NCBI RefSeq assembly: GCF_001613345.1
Contig: NZ_BDCE01000057.1
Coordinates: forward strand, 62,001-126,000
Reading direction: 5' to 3'
Length of the DNA stretch: 64,000 nt
Source: Nocardia uniformis NBRC 13702
GTDB taxonomy: Bacteria > Actinomycetota > Actinomycetes > Mycobacteriales > Mycobacteriaceae
Of this stretch, positions 35,280-43,787 are shown in pieces (the stretch's first letter is position 1; every line of letters begins with the position of its first letter). Under the pieces are notes generated by a model, which saw only the letters and a list, made by a program, of their open reading frames with translations, ran no database searches and had not been told where the DNA came from. Both the position numbers and the translations under genes were made by a program.

Positions 35280-36866
35280 ATGCCCTACGTCGTCACGCAG
35301 TCCTGTTGCAGCGACGCCTCCTGCGTCTACGCCTGCCCGGTCAACTGCATTCACCCGACGCCCGATGAGCCCGATTTCCGGACGGCGGAGATGCTCTACG
35401 TCGATCCCCAGGCTTGCGTGGACTGCGGCGCGTGCGCGACCGCCTGCCCGGTGGACGCGATTGTCTCGACCAAGAAGCTGACCGACGAGCAGCTGCCGTT
35501 CATCGAGATCAACGCCGACTTCTACCGCGAGGAACGGCCGCGGCCACTGCTGGCGCGGCCCATTCCCGCGCCGGAGGTGAAGCCGGGTCGGGAACCGTTG
35601 CGGGTGGCCGTCATCGGCTCCGGACCGTCGGCCATGTACGCCGCCGACGAGCTGCTCACCCAGCACCGTGTATCGGTGACGGTACTCGATCGGCTGTCGA
35701 CGCCGTATGGTCTGGCTCGGTTCGGCGTCGCGCCGGATCACACCAAGACCCGCAAGGTGAGTACGCTGTTCGACACCATCTCGGCGCAGCCGGGCTTCGG
35801 TTCCTATCTGAACGTTGAAGTCGGCCAGCATATTTCGCATGACGAGCTGCTGAAGCACTACCACGCGGTCGTCTACGCGGTGGGTGCCTCCGCCGATCGC
35901 AAGCTCGCGATCGCGGGGGAGGGGCTGCCGGGCAGCGTCTCCGCGACCGAATTCGTGGCCTGGTACAACGGCCATCCCGATCACGCCGATCGCTACTTCG
36001 ATCTATCGCAGCGGCGAGTCGTCATTGTCGGCAATGGCAATGTGGCCCTTGATGTCGCGCGCATTCTGACCACCGATCCGGAGCTGCTGGCCGGTACCGA
36101 TGTGTCGCCGAAGGCGCTGACCGCGTTGCGGCGCAGCAAGATCGAGGAAGTCGTCATTGTCGGACGGCGTGGACCGGCCGAATCCGCTTTCACCGTGCCG
36201 GAATTCGTGGGTCTGCTCGGTGCGGACGTGGATATCGTGGTCGAGGGTGAGATACCGGAAACCGTGGCGGGACAGTCGCAGAAGGTCGAGCACAAGCTGA
36301 AGCTGCTGCGCGGATTGGCCGAGCGCCCCACCGGTGGACGCAAGCGCATCGTGCTGCGGTACCTGTCCTCGCCGAACGCCATTACCGGTATCGACCGGGT
36401 GACCGGTGTGGAGTTGGTGCGCAATGAGCTCGTGACCGACGCCGATGGTGTCGTGCGTGCCGTGGCCACCGATGAGACCGAAACGCTGGAGACCGGCCTG
36501 CTGCTCACTTCGGTCGGGTACCGGGGCGTGCCGCTGACCGGACTGCCGTTCGACGAGCAGGCCGGGGTCATCCCGAATCTCGACGGTCGGGTGCTGGAGT
36601 CGGCCGGTGGCGCGGTGGTATCCGGGACGTATGTCACCGGGTGGATCAAGCGGGGACCGACCGGTTTTATCGGCACCAATAAGTCCTGCGCTCAGGAAAC
36701 TGTGCGCCAGCTGGTCGACGATTTCAATGCCGGACGGCTGGCCGAACCCCGCGGCAGTGCGGGTGACGTCGATCGGCTCATTGCCGGTCGGCAGCCGAAT
36801 GTCATTCGGGGCGGTGCGGCCAACCAGCCGCGGCGTTCGCTGCGACTGCTGGTGCGCAGTCGGTAG
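35280..36866 (+). CDS. fprB: Ferredoxin--NADP reductase fusion, FprB type
   Basis: A 528-residue fusion of an N-terminal ferredoxin domain and a ferredoxin-NADP reductase. Cysteines at 9/10, 15, 19 and 23 (SCCSDASCVYACPVNC) and at 46, 49, 52 and 56 (CVDCGACATACP) bind two clusters (3Fe-4S/4Fe-4S type). The FAD site is VIGSGPSAMYAADELL (about 112-127), the NADP site VIVGNGNVALDVARIL, and GWIKRGPTGFIGTNK is the C-terminal FNR signature. It transfers electrons from NADPH to the upstream diiron oxygenase (inference from operon and mycobacterial parallel). It starts immediately after the oxygenase stop, without intergenic bases. Confidence 0.95.
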   Translation: MPYVVTQSCCSDASCVYACPVNCIHPTPDEPDFRTAEMLYVDPQACVDCGACATACPVDAIVSTKKLTDEQLPFIEINADFYREERPRPLLARPIPAPEVKPGREPLRVAVIGSGPSAMYAADELLTQHRVSVTVLDRLSTPYGLARFGVAPDHTKTRKVSTLFDTISAQPGFGSYLNVEVGQHISHDELLKHYHAVVYAVGASADRKLAIAGEGLPGSVSATEFVAWYNGHPDHADRYFDLSQRRVVIVGNGNVALDVARILTTDPELLAGTDVSPKALTALRRSKIEEVVIVGRRGPAESAFTVPEFVGLLGADVDIVVEGEIPETVAGQSQKVEHKLKLLRGLAERPTGGRKRIVLRYLSSPNAITGIDRVTGVELVRNELVTDADGVVRAVATDETETLETGLLLTSVGYRGVPLTGLPFDEQAGVIPNLDGRVLESAGGAVVSGTYVTGWIKRGPTGFIGTNKSCAQETVRQLVDDFNAGRLAEPRGSAGDVDRLIAGRQPNVIRGGAANQPRRSLRLLVRSR

Positions 36867-36879
36867 CACCTTCGAGACA

Positions 36880-36918
36880 ACGGCCGCCGCATGCGACTTG
36901 TTCGCATGCGGCGGCCGT
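36880..36918. terminator. Strong 17-bp perfect hairpin after fprB
   Basis: ACGGCCGCCGCATGCGA and TCGCATGCGGCGGCCGT pair perfectly around CTTGT, 14 bases after the fprB stop. There is no T-run. Confidence 0.85.
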
Positions 36919-37247
36919 CGTTCGTGGGGCGGTTGGTTTCTTCGTGTGTGTGTTGTGTGATCTTCCGGTCTTGCCATCGGCGGGGGTGCGTGACATCCCC
37001 TGGGTGCCGGTCGGACTCACGATCGAGCAGGCGGCCAAGCCTTATTCGATCCCCGGGCATCGGGTGAGCAACCGAACAGTGACCCGAATTTCGCTGTGTT
37101 GTACGGACGTTGCGGTTTTCTTTGCTGGACTCTTATCGCCTACCGGTTGGTATGAATTGGTCGTTCGCTGAGTTGTAGCCACAAAGCAAGACTGGTCGGT
37201 ATTTAGGGGCTGCTGGTTCGCTTCGATCTTGATTCATTAGTTGCCCA

Positions 37248-37277
37248 ACCAGTAGATTCGCAAACTTGGCTACTGGT
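37248..37277. promoter_or_regulatory. Inverted repeat, possible operator
   Basis: ACCAGTAG (37248-37255) and CTACTGGT (37270-37277) are exact inverse repeats 14 bases apart in the AT-richer leader of the second Hsp70-like gene. A binding site or small RNA hairpin is possible. Confidence 0.4.
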
Positions 37278-37408
37278 CATGAAAACTTTTCCCGCAATTC
37301 AACATTCGTGTCCGGCATGGGCCAGCTAACCTGAACGCGCTGTTTGGTAAACGACCGCGACCACATGGTTGTGCGACGTGGGGCCGTGGTCACGGTGCGT
37401 TTGACGGG

Positions 37409-39721
37409 ATGGCGATGACTGTTGGCTTTGGTATGAGCATCGGCACAGTGAACTCTGTATGGGCACTCACTGGCTCGAATTCACGGGCGAGCGGTGATCG
37501 AAACCGGCCAGCTGTGCGGGTTCGGCGAACCGCTATTACGTTCGATAGCGCGGGGGGTGCCCGAATTGGCGGAATTCCCCGATTTGCTCCGGTAGTAACG
37601 GATTTCGCCGATCTCAGCCGCGAACCCGATCCGGTAGTGGTCGGTGGCCGGATCTGGTCGCCCGCGGACCTGCTGGCCGCGGTGGTGAATGGGCTCATCG
37701 AAACCAATGCGCCCGAGACTCCGGCGGTCACCACCTATCCGGCAAGCTATTCGGAGAAGTACGTGCACCGCATGCGACGGGCACTGGACTGGTCCGGGGC
37801 GGCCGATATCACCCTCATGCCCGAACCCGTCGCGGCGGTGGAATGGCTCGATGCCCAGCACGGTATCTCCGAGAACGGCCTCACCCTCGTCTACGACCTG
37901 GGCGGCAACAGCCTTGATATCGCGGTGGTGCGCACCGAGGAAGATCGCGGTGAGCGCGGCGTCCTCGGTCGCGCCGCACGATCGCACGACTACGGTGGGC
38001 GACCACTCGGCACATTGCTGGCCCGATATGCGCGCAGTATCGCGCCCGATGCCACCCAGCCGGTATCGGTGGTGGTTCCGGCCGCCGATACGAGTCGCCT
38101 GCGCAGCTGGCATATTCGCAATTCGCTACGCCTGGTACGTGCCTGCGTGCACCGGTCCGGTTTGAGCATGAACCACATCGACCGGGTGCTGCTCATCGGT
38201 GGTGCGGCCCGGCCGGCCGAGGTGGCGCGGGCGCTCACCGAACTGGGATTGCCCATTGTCATGTCGCCGGATCCGGCGCATACCGTGGCGGTCGGCGCGG
38301 CCATCGCCGCGGCCCGCAATGCCGAAGGTGCCTCCAATATCGGCAAGTACGCGCCCAAGGCGGCCGCCCTGGGCGGTGCGGCGGTGGCTTCGGCGCTGGC
38401 CATGTCGGCCGCCAGCATGCTCGGCGGCGCCCCCGGCGCCCCCGGCTTCCAGGCCGCGCTCGACAATGCCGGGGCCACAAAGACTTCCGGGACCGGCGCG
38501 CACGACGTCCTCCTCCTCGACGACGTGAGCGCCGGTCCCGGGAGCCGCGTGCACGGGGTGAGTCCCGCCGCGGCCATCCGCGGCTACGGGGCGGTCGCGG
38601 GACCGGTCGCCCCCACGGTGACCAGTGTGTGGTCCGGCGGACGGCCGGTGAGCAAAGCGCGGGGCGGCAATCACTGCGATACCCGTTCCATCTCGGGCAG
38701 TCTCACCTATGCGGACCCGACGAAGTTCATCAATCCGGTGCCGTTCCAGACCTCGCCCTCGTCGATCGGTGTTCCGGTGCAGGTCGGGCCGGTGAAACCG
38801 GGGCAGCTGCCATCGGTGAGTCTGCCCGGTGGACTGCCTGGGCTGCCGGGGACACCTAATACGGGGCAACCGATTTCGGATCCGATCGAGGTGCCGCAGC
38901 CCGGCACCCCCGGTGTCGAGCTGCCGGGGACCACTCCGGTCGGCGGGGTTACGCCGGAGATTCCCGGGGTGCCCGGAACCGTACCCGGCGCACCGAGCCC
39001 TGGACTGCCGGAGGTGCCCGGAACCGTTCCCGGCGCACCGAGCCCCGGCGTGCCGGAGGTGCCCGGGGGCACCGCACCGAGCGATCCCGCGAATTCGGGA
39101 GGGACAGCAGGTGGGGGTACGACGGATCCGGGTGGTGTGATCGGCGGAGGTGTCGACACCGGAGGGTCGAGCCCCGGTGGCGGGACCGGCGGTACGCCCT
39201 CCGATGGTGGTACGGGCACCGGTGGTGGAAGTACCGATGGCAGTGGAACTTCCGGTGGGACCACCGGTGGCGGTACCGCGACCGGTGGCTCGACTTCGGG
39301 TGGTTCCACGTCGGGTGGTTCGACTTCCGGTGGTGGTTCCGGTGGTGGTTCGACGTCGGGTGGTTCCACGTCGGGTGGTTCGACTTCCGGTGGTGGTTCC
39401 GGTGGTGGTTCGACCTCGGGCGGCTCGACGTCGGGTGGTTCCACGTCGGGTGGTTCGACTTCCGGTGGTGGTTCCAGTGGTGGTTCGACCTCGGGTGGTG
39501 GTTCCGGTGGTGGTTCGACTTCCGGTGGTTCGACCTCGGGTGGCGGCACGTCGGGCGGGTCGACGTCGGGTGGTTCCACGTCGGGTGGCGGCTCTACCTC
39601 GGGTGGTTCGACCGGCGGTTCCTCCGGCGGAACATCCTCGGGTGGAACATCTTCCGGCGGCTCCTCCGGCGGTAGTGGGGGAGGCGGCGGTGGCGGTGGC
39701 GGTGGTGCTGGTGGCCGCTGA
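37409..39721 (+). CDS. Hsp70-like protein with long Pro- and Gly/Ser-rich tail, paralogue 2
   Basis: A 770-residue protein. Residues 1-305 are a Hsp70-type nucleotide-binding domain: GMSIGTVNSV (phosphate 1, serine in place of the DnaK aspartate), EPVAAV (139-144), VYDLGGNSLDIAVV (phosphate 2) and VLLIGGAARP. A hydrophobic Ala-rich stretch follows at about 318-340, a possible membrane segment. Residues 460-560 are Pro/Gly rich with a 15-residue tandem unit (GTVPGAPSPG type). Residues 570-770 are Gly/Ser/Thr repeats (STSGG, GGSG). The tail suggests export or wall contact if the Ala-rich stretch spans the membrane (inference). The start at ATG 37409 lacks a clear ribosome site; ATG 37415 is alternative. 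Confidence 0.82.
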   Translation: MAMTVGFGMSIGTVNSVWALTGSNSRASGDRNRPAVRVRRTAITFDSAGGARIGGIPRFAPVVTDFADLSREPDPVVVGGRIWSPADLLAAVVNGLIETNAPETPAVTTYPASYSEKYVHRMRRALDWSGAADITLMPEPVAAVEWLDAQHGISENGLTLVYDLGGNSLDIAVVRTEEDRGERGVLGRAARSHDYGGRPLGTLLARYARSIAPDATQPVSVVVPAADTSRLRSWHIRNSLRLVRACVHRSGLSMNHIDRVLLIGGAARPAEVARALTELGLPIVMSPDPAHTVAVGAAIAAARNAEGASNIGKYAPKAAALGGAAVASALAMSAASMLGGAPGAPGFQAALDNAGATKTSGTGAHDVLLLDDVSAGPGSRVHGVSPAAAIRGYGAVAGPVAPTVTSVWSGGRPVSKARGGNHCDTRSISGSLTYADPTKFINPVPFQTSPSSIGVPVQVGPVKPGQLPSVSLPGGLPGLPGTPNTGQPISDPIEVPQPGTPGVELPGTTPVGGVTPEIPGVPGTVPGAPSPGLPEVPGTVPGAPSPGVPEVPGGTAPSDPANSGGTAGGGTTDPGGVIGGGVDTGGSSPGGGTGGTPSDGGTGTGGGSTDGSGTSGGTTGGGTATGGSTSGGSTSGGSTSGGGSGGGSTSGGSTSGGSTSGGGSGGGSTSGGSTSGGSTSGGSTSGGGSSGGSTSGGGSGGGSTSGGSTSGGGTSGGSTSGGSTSGGGSTSGGSTGGSSGGTSSGGTSSGGSSGGSGGGGGGGGGGAGGR
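39116..39718 (+). repeat. Gly/Ser/Thr-coding tandem repeat tract
   Basis: About 600 bases of short repeats (mostly GGTGGTTCGAC- and TCGGGTGGTTCC-like units) encode the STSGG/GGGS tail of the second Hsp70-like protein. Such tracts change length by slippage, and assembly errors are possible here. Confidence 0.9.
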
Positions 39722-39995
39722 CCACGAAACCGCGAACGCTCGCGAATCACCTATCCACACAATCGGCTACCGATGTCGCCCGTCGGGTAGCCCGTCCAGA
39801 CGGCCGACCGTCATACCCCCGGTGTGACCCAATTTGACGGTCGGCTTGTGCCGCCCAGCACTACCGGAGATTCGTCGCCCCTGCGGCCTTCCGGATCGGT
39901 GCCGGTCGGCATCGGAGCCAGCCCACCCCGCGTCGTTCCTCGTGCCCCCGACGCGGTGTGGGCTTCCTCTGTTACTGCGTCCCTTGTGATTCGGC

Positions 39996-40757
39996 TCAGC
40001 GAGCCGTGAATCCACCGTCGACTGCCAGCGCCGCGCCTGTGACGAAGCTTGCCTCGTCGCTGAGCAGGAAGGCGCAGAAGGCGGCGATCTCCTCGGGGCG
40101 GGAAATTCGACCCAGCGGATGCAGTGCGGCAATGGCGGCCTCACCCTCCGGGGTGGCACCCATGGAATTGCGGAAGGCCGGGGTATCGATCGCACCGGAC
40201 ACTATGGCATTCACCCGAACTCCGCGCTCCGCGGACTCCAGCGCGACGGCGCGGGTCAGGCCCACGACGCCGTGCTTGGCTGCCACGTACGGCGCGACCT
40301 GCCCCATACCCACCACGCCGAGATTGGACGCGTTATTGAGGATCGCCCCGCCGCCCGCCGCCACCAACGCTGGAACCTGGTGGCGCAGACCGTAATACAC
40401 GCTGGTCAGGTTCAACTCGATATCGGCCCGCCACCCGGACTCGTCGATCTCCTCGACATTGCCGAAGGTGTTCAACGCCCCCGCATTGTTGAAGGCCGCG
40501 TCCAGCCGCCCGAATTCGGCGATCGCGGCGGCGGTCAGACGTTCCACATCCGCCTCGACGGTGACATCGGTGGGCACGAACGCGGCCCGTCCGCCGGTCG
40601 CCCGGATCTCCTCGACCATCCGGTCACCGGCCTCCTTACCCCGCGCGCCCAACATGACCGCGCCGCCCTCGGCGGCAATGCGCCGCGCGACCGCCGCGCC
40701 GACCCCGGAGGTGGCACCGGTGATCAGGACAACCTTCGACTCGAAACGAGAATCCAT
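39996..40757 (-). CDS. Short-chain dehydrogenase/reductase
   Basis: A 253-residue classical SDR. Cofactor motif ITGATSGVGAAVA (about 12-24), then NNAGALN, catalytic tetrad region with NASNLG and YVAAK, and IDTPAFR. A C-terminal DEASFVTGAALAVDGGF marks the FabG/SDR25-like class. AAGGGGA lies about 10 bases upstream of ATG 40757. It is a monocistronic gene on the minus strand, downstream of the Gly-rich gene and convergent with it. Substrate unknown. Confidence 0.93.
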   Translation of the reverse strand: MDSRFESKVVLITGATSGVGAAVARRIAAEGGAVMLGARGKEAGDRMVEEIRATGGRAAFVPTDVTVEADVERLTAAAIAEFGRLDAAFNNAGALNTFGNVEEIDESGWRADIELNLTSVYYGLRHQVPALVAAGGGAILNNASNLGVVGMGQVAPYVAAKHGVVGLTRAVALESAERGVRVNAIVSGAIDTPAFRNSMGATPEGEAAIAALHPLGRISRPEEIAAFCAFLLSDEASFVTGAALAVDGGFTAR

Positions 40758-40901
40758 CGCTCTATCCCCTTGCGGTAGGCATTTTTTGTTGACGTGTCCA
40801 GTAAACGTCGAATCAAGGGGTGGGTCTGGCGGGAATCGGTCGTCGCATTTGATATGTCATGTAATTGACCGAGGTGATCGATATCAAGCGATAAATGCAG
40901 G

Positions 40902-41552
40902 TCAGGCGGGTGTGAGTAGGTCCGGCAGGGCATCGAGGCTGTCGACAACCGTCCCATACCGGCTGGCCTGAGGCAGCTCCGCGTGCAGGTACCCCCACGG
41001 GCCCCGGCGAATCAGTACAGGGTGCATGCCCACGGCGTGGGCGGGCATTACATCGTTGTCGACCCGATCGCCGACGTAGCAGATCTCCGCCGCCTTGACT
41101 CCCGCTACCTCCTTGACCTTGAGAAAGAACTCCGGGTCCGGCTTCTCGAGCTCCCATTCGGCCGAGGTGTAGATGGCGTCCACCGGCAACCCCATCCGCT
41201 CCAGTGCCGCCTTGGCCTGCGGTGGCTGATTACCCGCGATGATTACCGTGAGCCCACGGCTGCGCAGTTCGCTCAGTGCCCGGCGCACATCCGGATACAG
41301 ATCGTCGGCATCGAAATTGACCCGCAAACTCTCGGGCTCGGCTGCGGCCCAAGCGATTTGCTCGGCCTCGAGATCGATTCCAGGGGAGAGGAGTTCGAAG
41401 GCATCACGAAGTGGACGCCCGGTGGCGGCCATACCGCCGATCACCCCGAGCATGGCGAAGCGGGACACCCCGAGACGGTCGGCCCACCGACTCCAGATCC
41501 GCGTCTCGTCGATCAGCGTCTCACCCACATCGAACACCACTGCCTTGGTCAT
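40902..41552 (-). CDS. HAD-superfamily hydrolase
   Basis: A 216-residue haloacid-dehalogenase-fold phosphatase-like protein. The nucleophile motif is FDVGET (Asp 8; the usual second Asp of DxD is replaced, so it is in the DxGxT subset). VIIAGNQPP is motif II, K in ELEKPDPEFF is motif III, and YVGDRVDNDV is motif IV. The helical cap follows motif I. ATG 41552 overlaps the HxlR stop by one base (TGATG), so translation is coupled to the regulator. Substrate unknown; phosphoglycolate-phosphatase-like members are the nearest group. Confidence 0.9.
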   Translation of the reverse strand: MTKAVVFDVGETLIDETRIWSRWADRLGVSRFAMLGVIGGMAATGRPLRDAFELLSPGIDLEAEQIAWAAAEPESLRVNFDADDLYPDVRRALSELRSRGLTVIIAGNQPPQAKAALERMGLPVDAIYTSAEWELEKPDPEFFLKVKEVAGVKAAEICYVGDRVDNDVMPAHAVGMHPVLIRRGPWGYLHAELPQASRYGTVVDSLDALPDLLTPA

Positions 41553-42019
41553 CAGGCCAGCGTATCGGTGCCGACCGTCATGCCGGGGCCGGGCGTCGGG
41601 GTTACCTCACGGGCCGTCACTTCCGTACGGCAGGAATCGCATTCGAGCCTGACGTGCGCCTCGCCGTCGCAGTCGCGGTGCCCGTAATGCACGGGTGGAC
41701 CATCGGAGGCCATGTAGGTGTCGCCCCAGTCTCGAATGGCCATGAGAATCGGGTAGATGTCATGGCCCTTGGGGGTGAGGCGGTACTCCTCGTGCGGGCC
41801 GTCGGTGGCTTGCTGCTTCACCAGAATGCCGTGTTCGACCAGCCGCGCGAGGCGGTCCTGCAGTCTGCTGCGGGAGATGCCGAGAGTGGTCTGGAAGTGA
41901 TTGAACCGTCGTACGCCGGTGAAGGCGAACTTGAGGATCAAGAGGGTCCAGCGGTCGCCGAAGATCACCAGGGGCCGTGTGATCGAGCACGGGTAATCGG
42001 CGAGTTCTTCGTAGCGCAC
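41552..42019 (-). CDS. HxlR-family transcriptional regulator
   Basis: A 155-residue winged-HTH protein of the HxlR/MarR-like family. The N-terminus carries the CSITRPLVIFGDRWTLLIL motif (cysteine at residue 11 may sense oxidants or aldehydes). The HTH is FNHFQTTLGISRSRLQDRLARL, with the wing at about 82-95. The C-terminus holds CDSC (near 126), another possible metal or redox site. It is divergent from the nitroreductase gene with 92 bases between; that gap holds repeats of GAGACC, the probable operator. The HAD gene follows in an overlapping operon. Confidence 0.92.
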   Translation of the reverse strand: MRYEELADYPCSITRPLVIFGDRWTLLILKFAFTGVRRFNHFQTTLGISRSRLQDRLARLVEHGILVKQQATDGPHEEYRLTPKGHDIYPILMAIRDWGDTYMASDGPPVHYGHRDCDGEAHVRLECDSCRTEVTAREVTPTPGPGMTVGTDTLA

Positions 42020-42049
42020 CTGTCGATGCTACTCGGATGGTTCCGAAAT

Positions 42050-42089
42050 GAGACCGACCCCTGCTAGTGTTCGGTCTCGAAAAGAGACC
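42050..42089. promoter_or_regulatory. Probable HxlR operator with GAGACC repeats
   Basis: GAGACC at 42050, GGTCTC at 42073 and GAGACC at 42084 form an inverted pair (42073-42089, 5-base spacer) plus a third site in the divergent HxlR/nitroreductase gap. TAGTGT at about 42065 is a possible -10 box, so binding would block the nitroreductase start. Confidence 0.6.
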
Positions 42090-42111
42090 AGATCTGATGG
42101 AGGCTTCGACC

Positions 42112-42801
42112 ATGGCGGATACCGGCACCGAGCAGTACGAGGTGCTGCGGAGCATCCTCGACGAACGGTGGACCTGTCGGCAGTTCCGGCCCGATCAGGT
42201 CCCGCGGGAGACCATCGAGCGGCTGCTCCGGCTCGCGCAGCGCACCCCCTCCTGGTGCAATACCCAGCCGTGGCAGGTGATCGTCACCTCTGGTGCGGGC
42301 ACCGATCGCTTTCGCAAGGAACTCCTGGAGCATGTACCCACCGCCGCTTCCGAATCGGACTTCGACTTCCCGGCCAAGTACGACGGAGTATTCCGGGATC
42401 GCCGCCGGGAGTGTGGATTCCAGCTCTACGACAGCGTGGGTATCGTCAAGGGCGACCACGCCGGCACCATGCGCCAGGCCGTGCGCAACTTCGAACTCTT
42501 CGATGCCCCGCATGTGGCGATCGTGACCAGCGAAGCCGATCTCGGCGTCTACGGCGCGGTCGACTCGGGTCTCTATATCGGCAATTTCCTTTTGGGCACA
42601 CAGAGTCTCGGGCTGGGTGCGGCACCGCAGGCGGCGCTGGCGAGCTATTCGCCGTTTCTACGCGAGTACTTCGAGATTCCGGAGCATCGTCGAGTGGTTG
42701 CCGGAATCTCCTTCGGCTACGCCGACTCCGAGCATCCGGTCAATGGATTCCGCACCCGCCGCGCGGATCTCGACGAGGTGGTGACCTGGCACTCGGAATG
42801 A
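42112..42801 (+). CDS. Nitroreductase-family FMN oxidoreductase
   Basis: A 229-residue flavoprotein of the nitroreductase superfamily. Features are RWTCRQFRPDQVPRE (FMN-phosphate loop) and RTPSWCNTQPWQV (FMN-binding strand), with a C-terminal GYADSEHPVNGFRTRR tail that also contacts FMN in many members. It reduces quinones, nitro compounds or similar acceptors. GGAGG at 42099 sits 8 bases before ATG 42112; the frame opens further upstream without a ribosome site. It is regulated by the divergent HxlR protein (inference from operator repeats). Confidence 0.92.
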   Translation: MADTGTEQYEVLRSILDERWTCRQFRPDQVPRETIERLLRLAQRTPSWCNTQPWQVIVTSGAGTDRFRKELLEHVPTAASESDFDFPAKYDGVFRDRRRECGFQLYDSVGIVKGDHAGTMRQAVRNFELFDAPHVAIVTSEADLGVYGAVDSGLYIGNFLLGTQSLGLGAAPQAALASYSPFLREYFEIPEHRRVVAGISFGYADSEHPVNGFRTRRADLDEVVTWHSE

Positions 42802-42821
42802 GGATCAGGACGACGTGAGGT

Positions 42822-43262
42822 TCACGGCTTCGTGGCCGGGGTCAGCACGGCTATCGGGAGGAAGCGGCTGCCGGCCTTGCGCTGGTAGTCGGCGAAAAAC
42901 GGTGCCCGCTCGACGATTTCGCGGAAGAGCTGGTCCCGTTCGGCCCCGTCCGCGACGCGCGCGTCCGCCGCGGTGGTTTCGGCTCCGATGCGGAGTTGGG
43001 CGTGCTCGGCTGCCCGGAGGTTCTTGAACCACTGTGGGTCGTTCGCCATCCCGCCCGCGGAGCCGCAGACCAGATACTTGCCGTCGTGGTCGAAGTAGGC
43101 GACCGGCACCGTGTGCGGTGTCCCGGTCTTTCGGCCCGGCACGGTCAGCAGCATGACCGGGAGGCCCTTGACCGAGCCGCCGACCTTGCCATTGGTTCTG
43201 CGGTAGAGCGCTGTCGTGGCGGATTGGCCCAGAGTGACGATCTTCTTCATGGCTGGGTTCAT
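42822..43262 (-). CDS. Deazaflavin (F420)-dependent nitroreductase-like protein, Ddn family
   Basis: A 146-residue split-barrel protein of the Ddn/DUF385 family. Characteristic sequence is LTVPGRKTGTPHTVPVAYF, followed by VCGSAGGMANDPQWFKNLRA. Mycobacterial homologues bind coenzyme F420 and reduce quinones and nitroimidazoles; the lysine/arginine contacts for F420 are in the RKTGT and KNLRA segments. GGAAG lies 7 bases before ATG 43262. It converges with the nitroreductase gene, whose stop is 20 bases away. Physiological role is likely quinone or lipid reduction. Confidence 0.9.
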   Translation of the reverse strand: MNPAMKKIVTLGQSATTALYRRTNGKVGGSVKGLPVMLLTVPGRKTGTPHTVPVAYFDHDGKYLVCGSAGGMANDPQWFKNLRAAEHAQLRIGAETTAADARVADGAERDQLFREIVERAPFFADYQRKAGSRFLPIAVLTPATKP

Positions 43263-43409
43263 GGCGAACTTCCGTTCGGAGGTGCTTTTGAACCAGTGTC
43301 GCGCGGATGAGTACTCGGGTGTTTCGATTTCGGGGACGTGAATGGTCCGCAGTAGGTATCGTGCGGGCGACACTTGTGAAAATACGGTCTTTCAAAAGGG
43401 AGTTCCATC

Positions 43410-43628
43410 ATGCGCATTATGCTGCGGACCGGCGTTATCGCCTTCGGAATCGGCGCTGCGGCCCTCGTGGCCGGGCCCGCCTCGGCCGAGATTCCTCTGG
43501 AACAAGCTCCTGCCGTCGAGGTAGTCACCCCCGACGCCACGCACGCTGCCCCCATCCTGGGTGACGGTGACGCGATGTGCTCGCAGGTCACCGGATCGTT
43601 CGGCAAGGACTACAAGGCCTGCATGTAG
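43410..43628 (+). CDS. Small secreted protein
   Basis: A 72-residue protein with a signal peptide (MRIMLRTGVIAFGIGAAAL, cleaved near GPASAEI) and a mature peptide of about 46 residues with two cysteines (MCSQVTG and ending KACM). GGGAG lies about 8 bases before ATG 43410. I do not recognise a family. It is divergent from the Ddn-like gene. The two cysteines near the C-terminus recall other tiny exported mycolata proteins. Confidence 0.7.
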   Translation: MRIMLRTGVIAFGIGAAALVAGPASAEIPLEQAPAVEVVTPDATHAAPILGDGDAMCSQVTGSFGKDYKACM

Positions 43629-43787
43629 GACGTGCCGCATGGGCGCGATTGCCACTGTCGGCCAGGCGGTTCCCGGGCAGGAACAACGCTTCGGCCGACA
43701 GGATGGATTGGTGCTCCGCCGCGCGATATGTGTGACGGCCCGGTCGGCGGCATTGTCCGGTGCGACCTCCAGCCCGGTGTGCGACAG

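Larger units (their letters stand above)
36867..37408. other. Intergenic interval, AT-richer, upstream of Hsp70 paralogue 2
   Basis: About 540 bases. It begins with a strong hairpin (36880-36918). From about 37040 the sequence is visibly lower in GC than its neighbours and holds an 8-bp inverted repeat. No gene with a ribosome site is seen. It is probably a control region of the Hsp70-like gene. Confidence 0.5.

Noticed and set aside
39116-39718. CRISPR-like array
   Set aside because: The repeats are short coding triplet-based units in frame with the Hsp70-like protein, without regular spacers.
38707-39750. Minus-strand ORF of 347 codons rich in Pro/Glu repeats
   Set aside because: It is the exact complement of the Gly/Ser repeat tail of the second Hsp70-like gene and has no ribosome site or family match.
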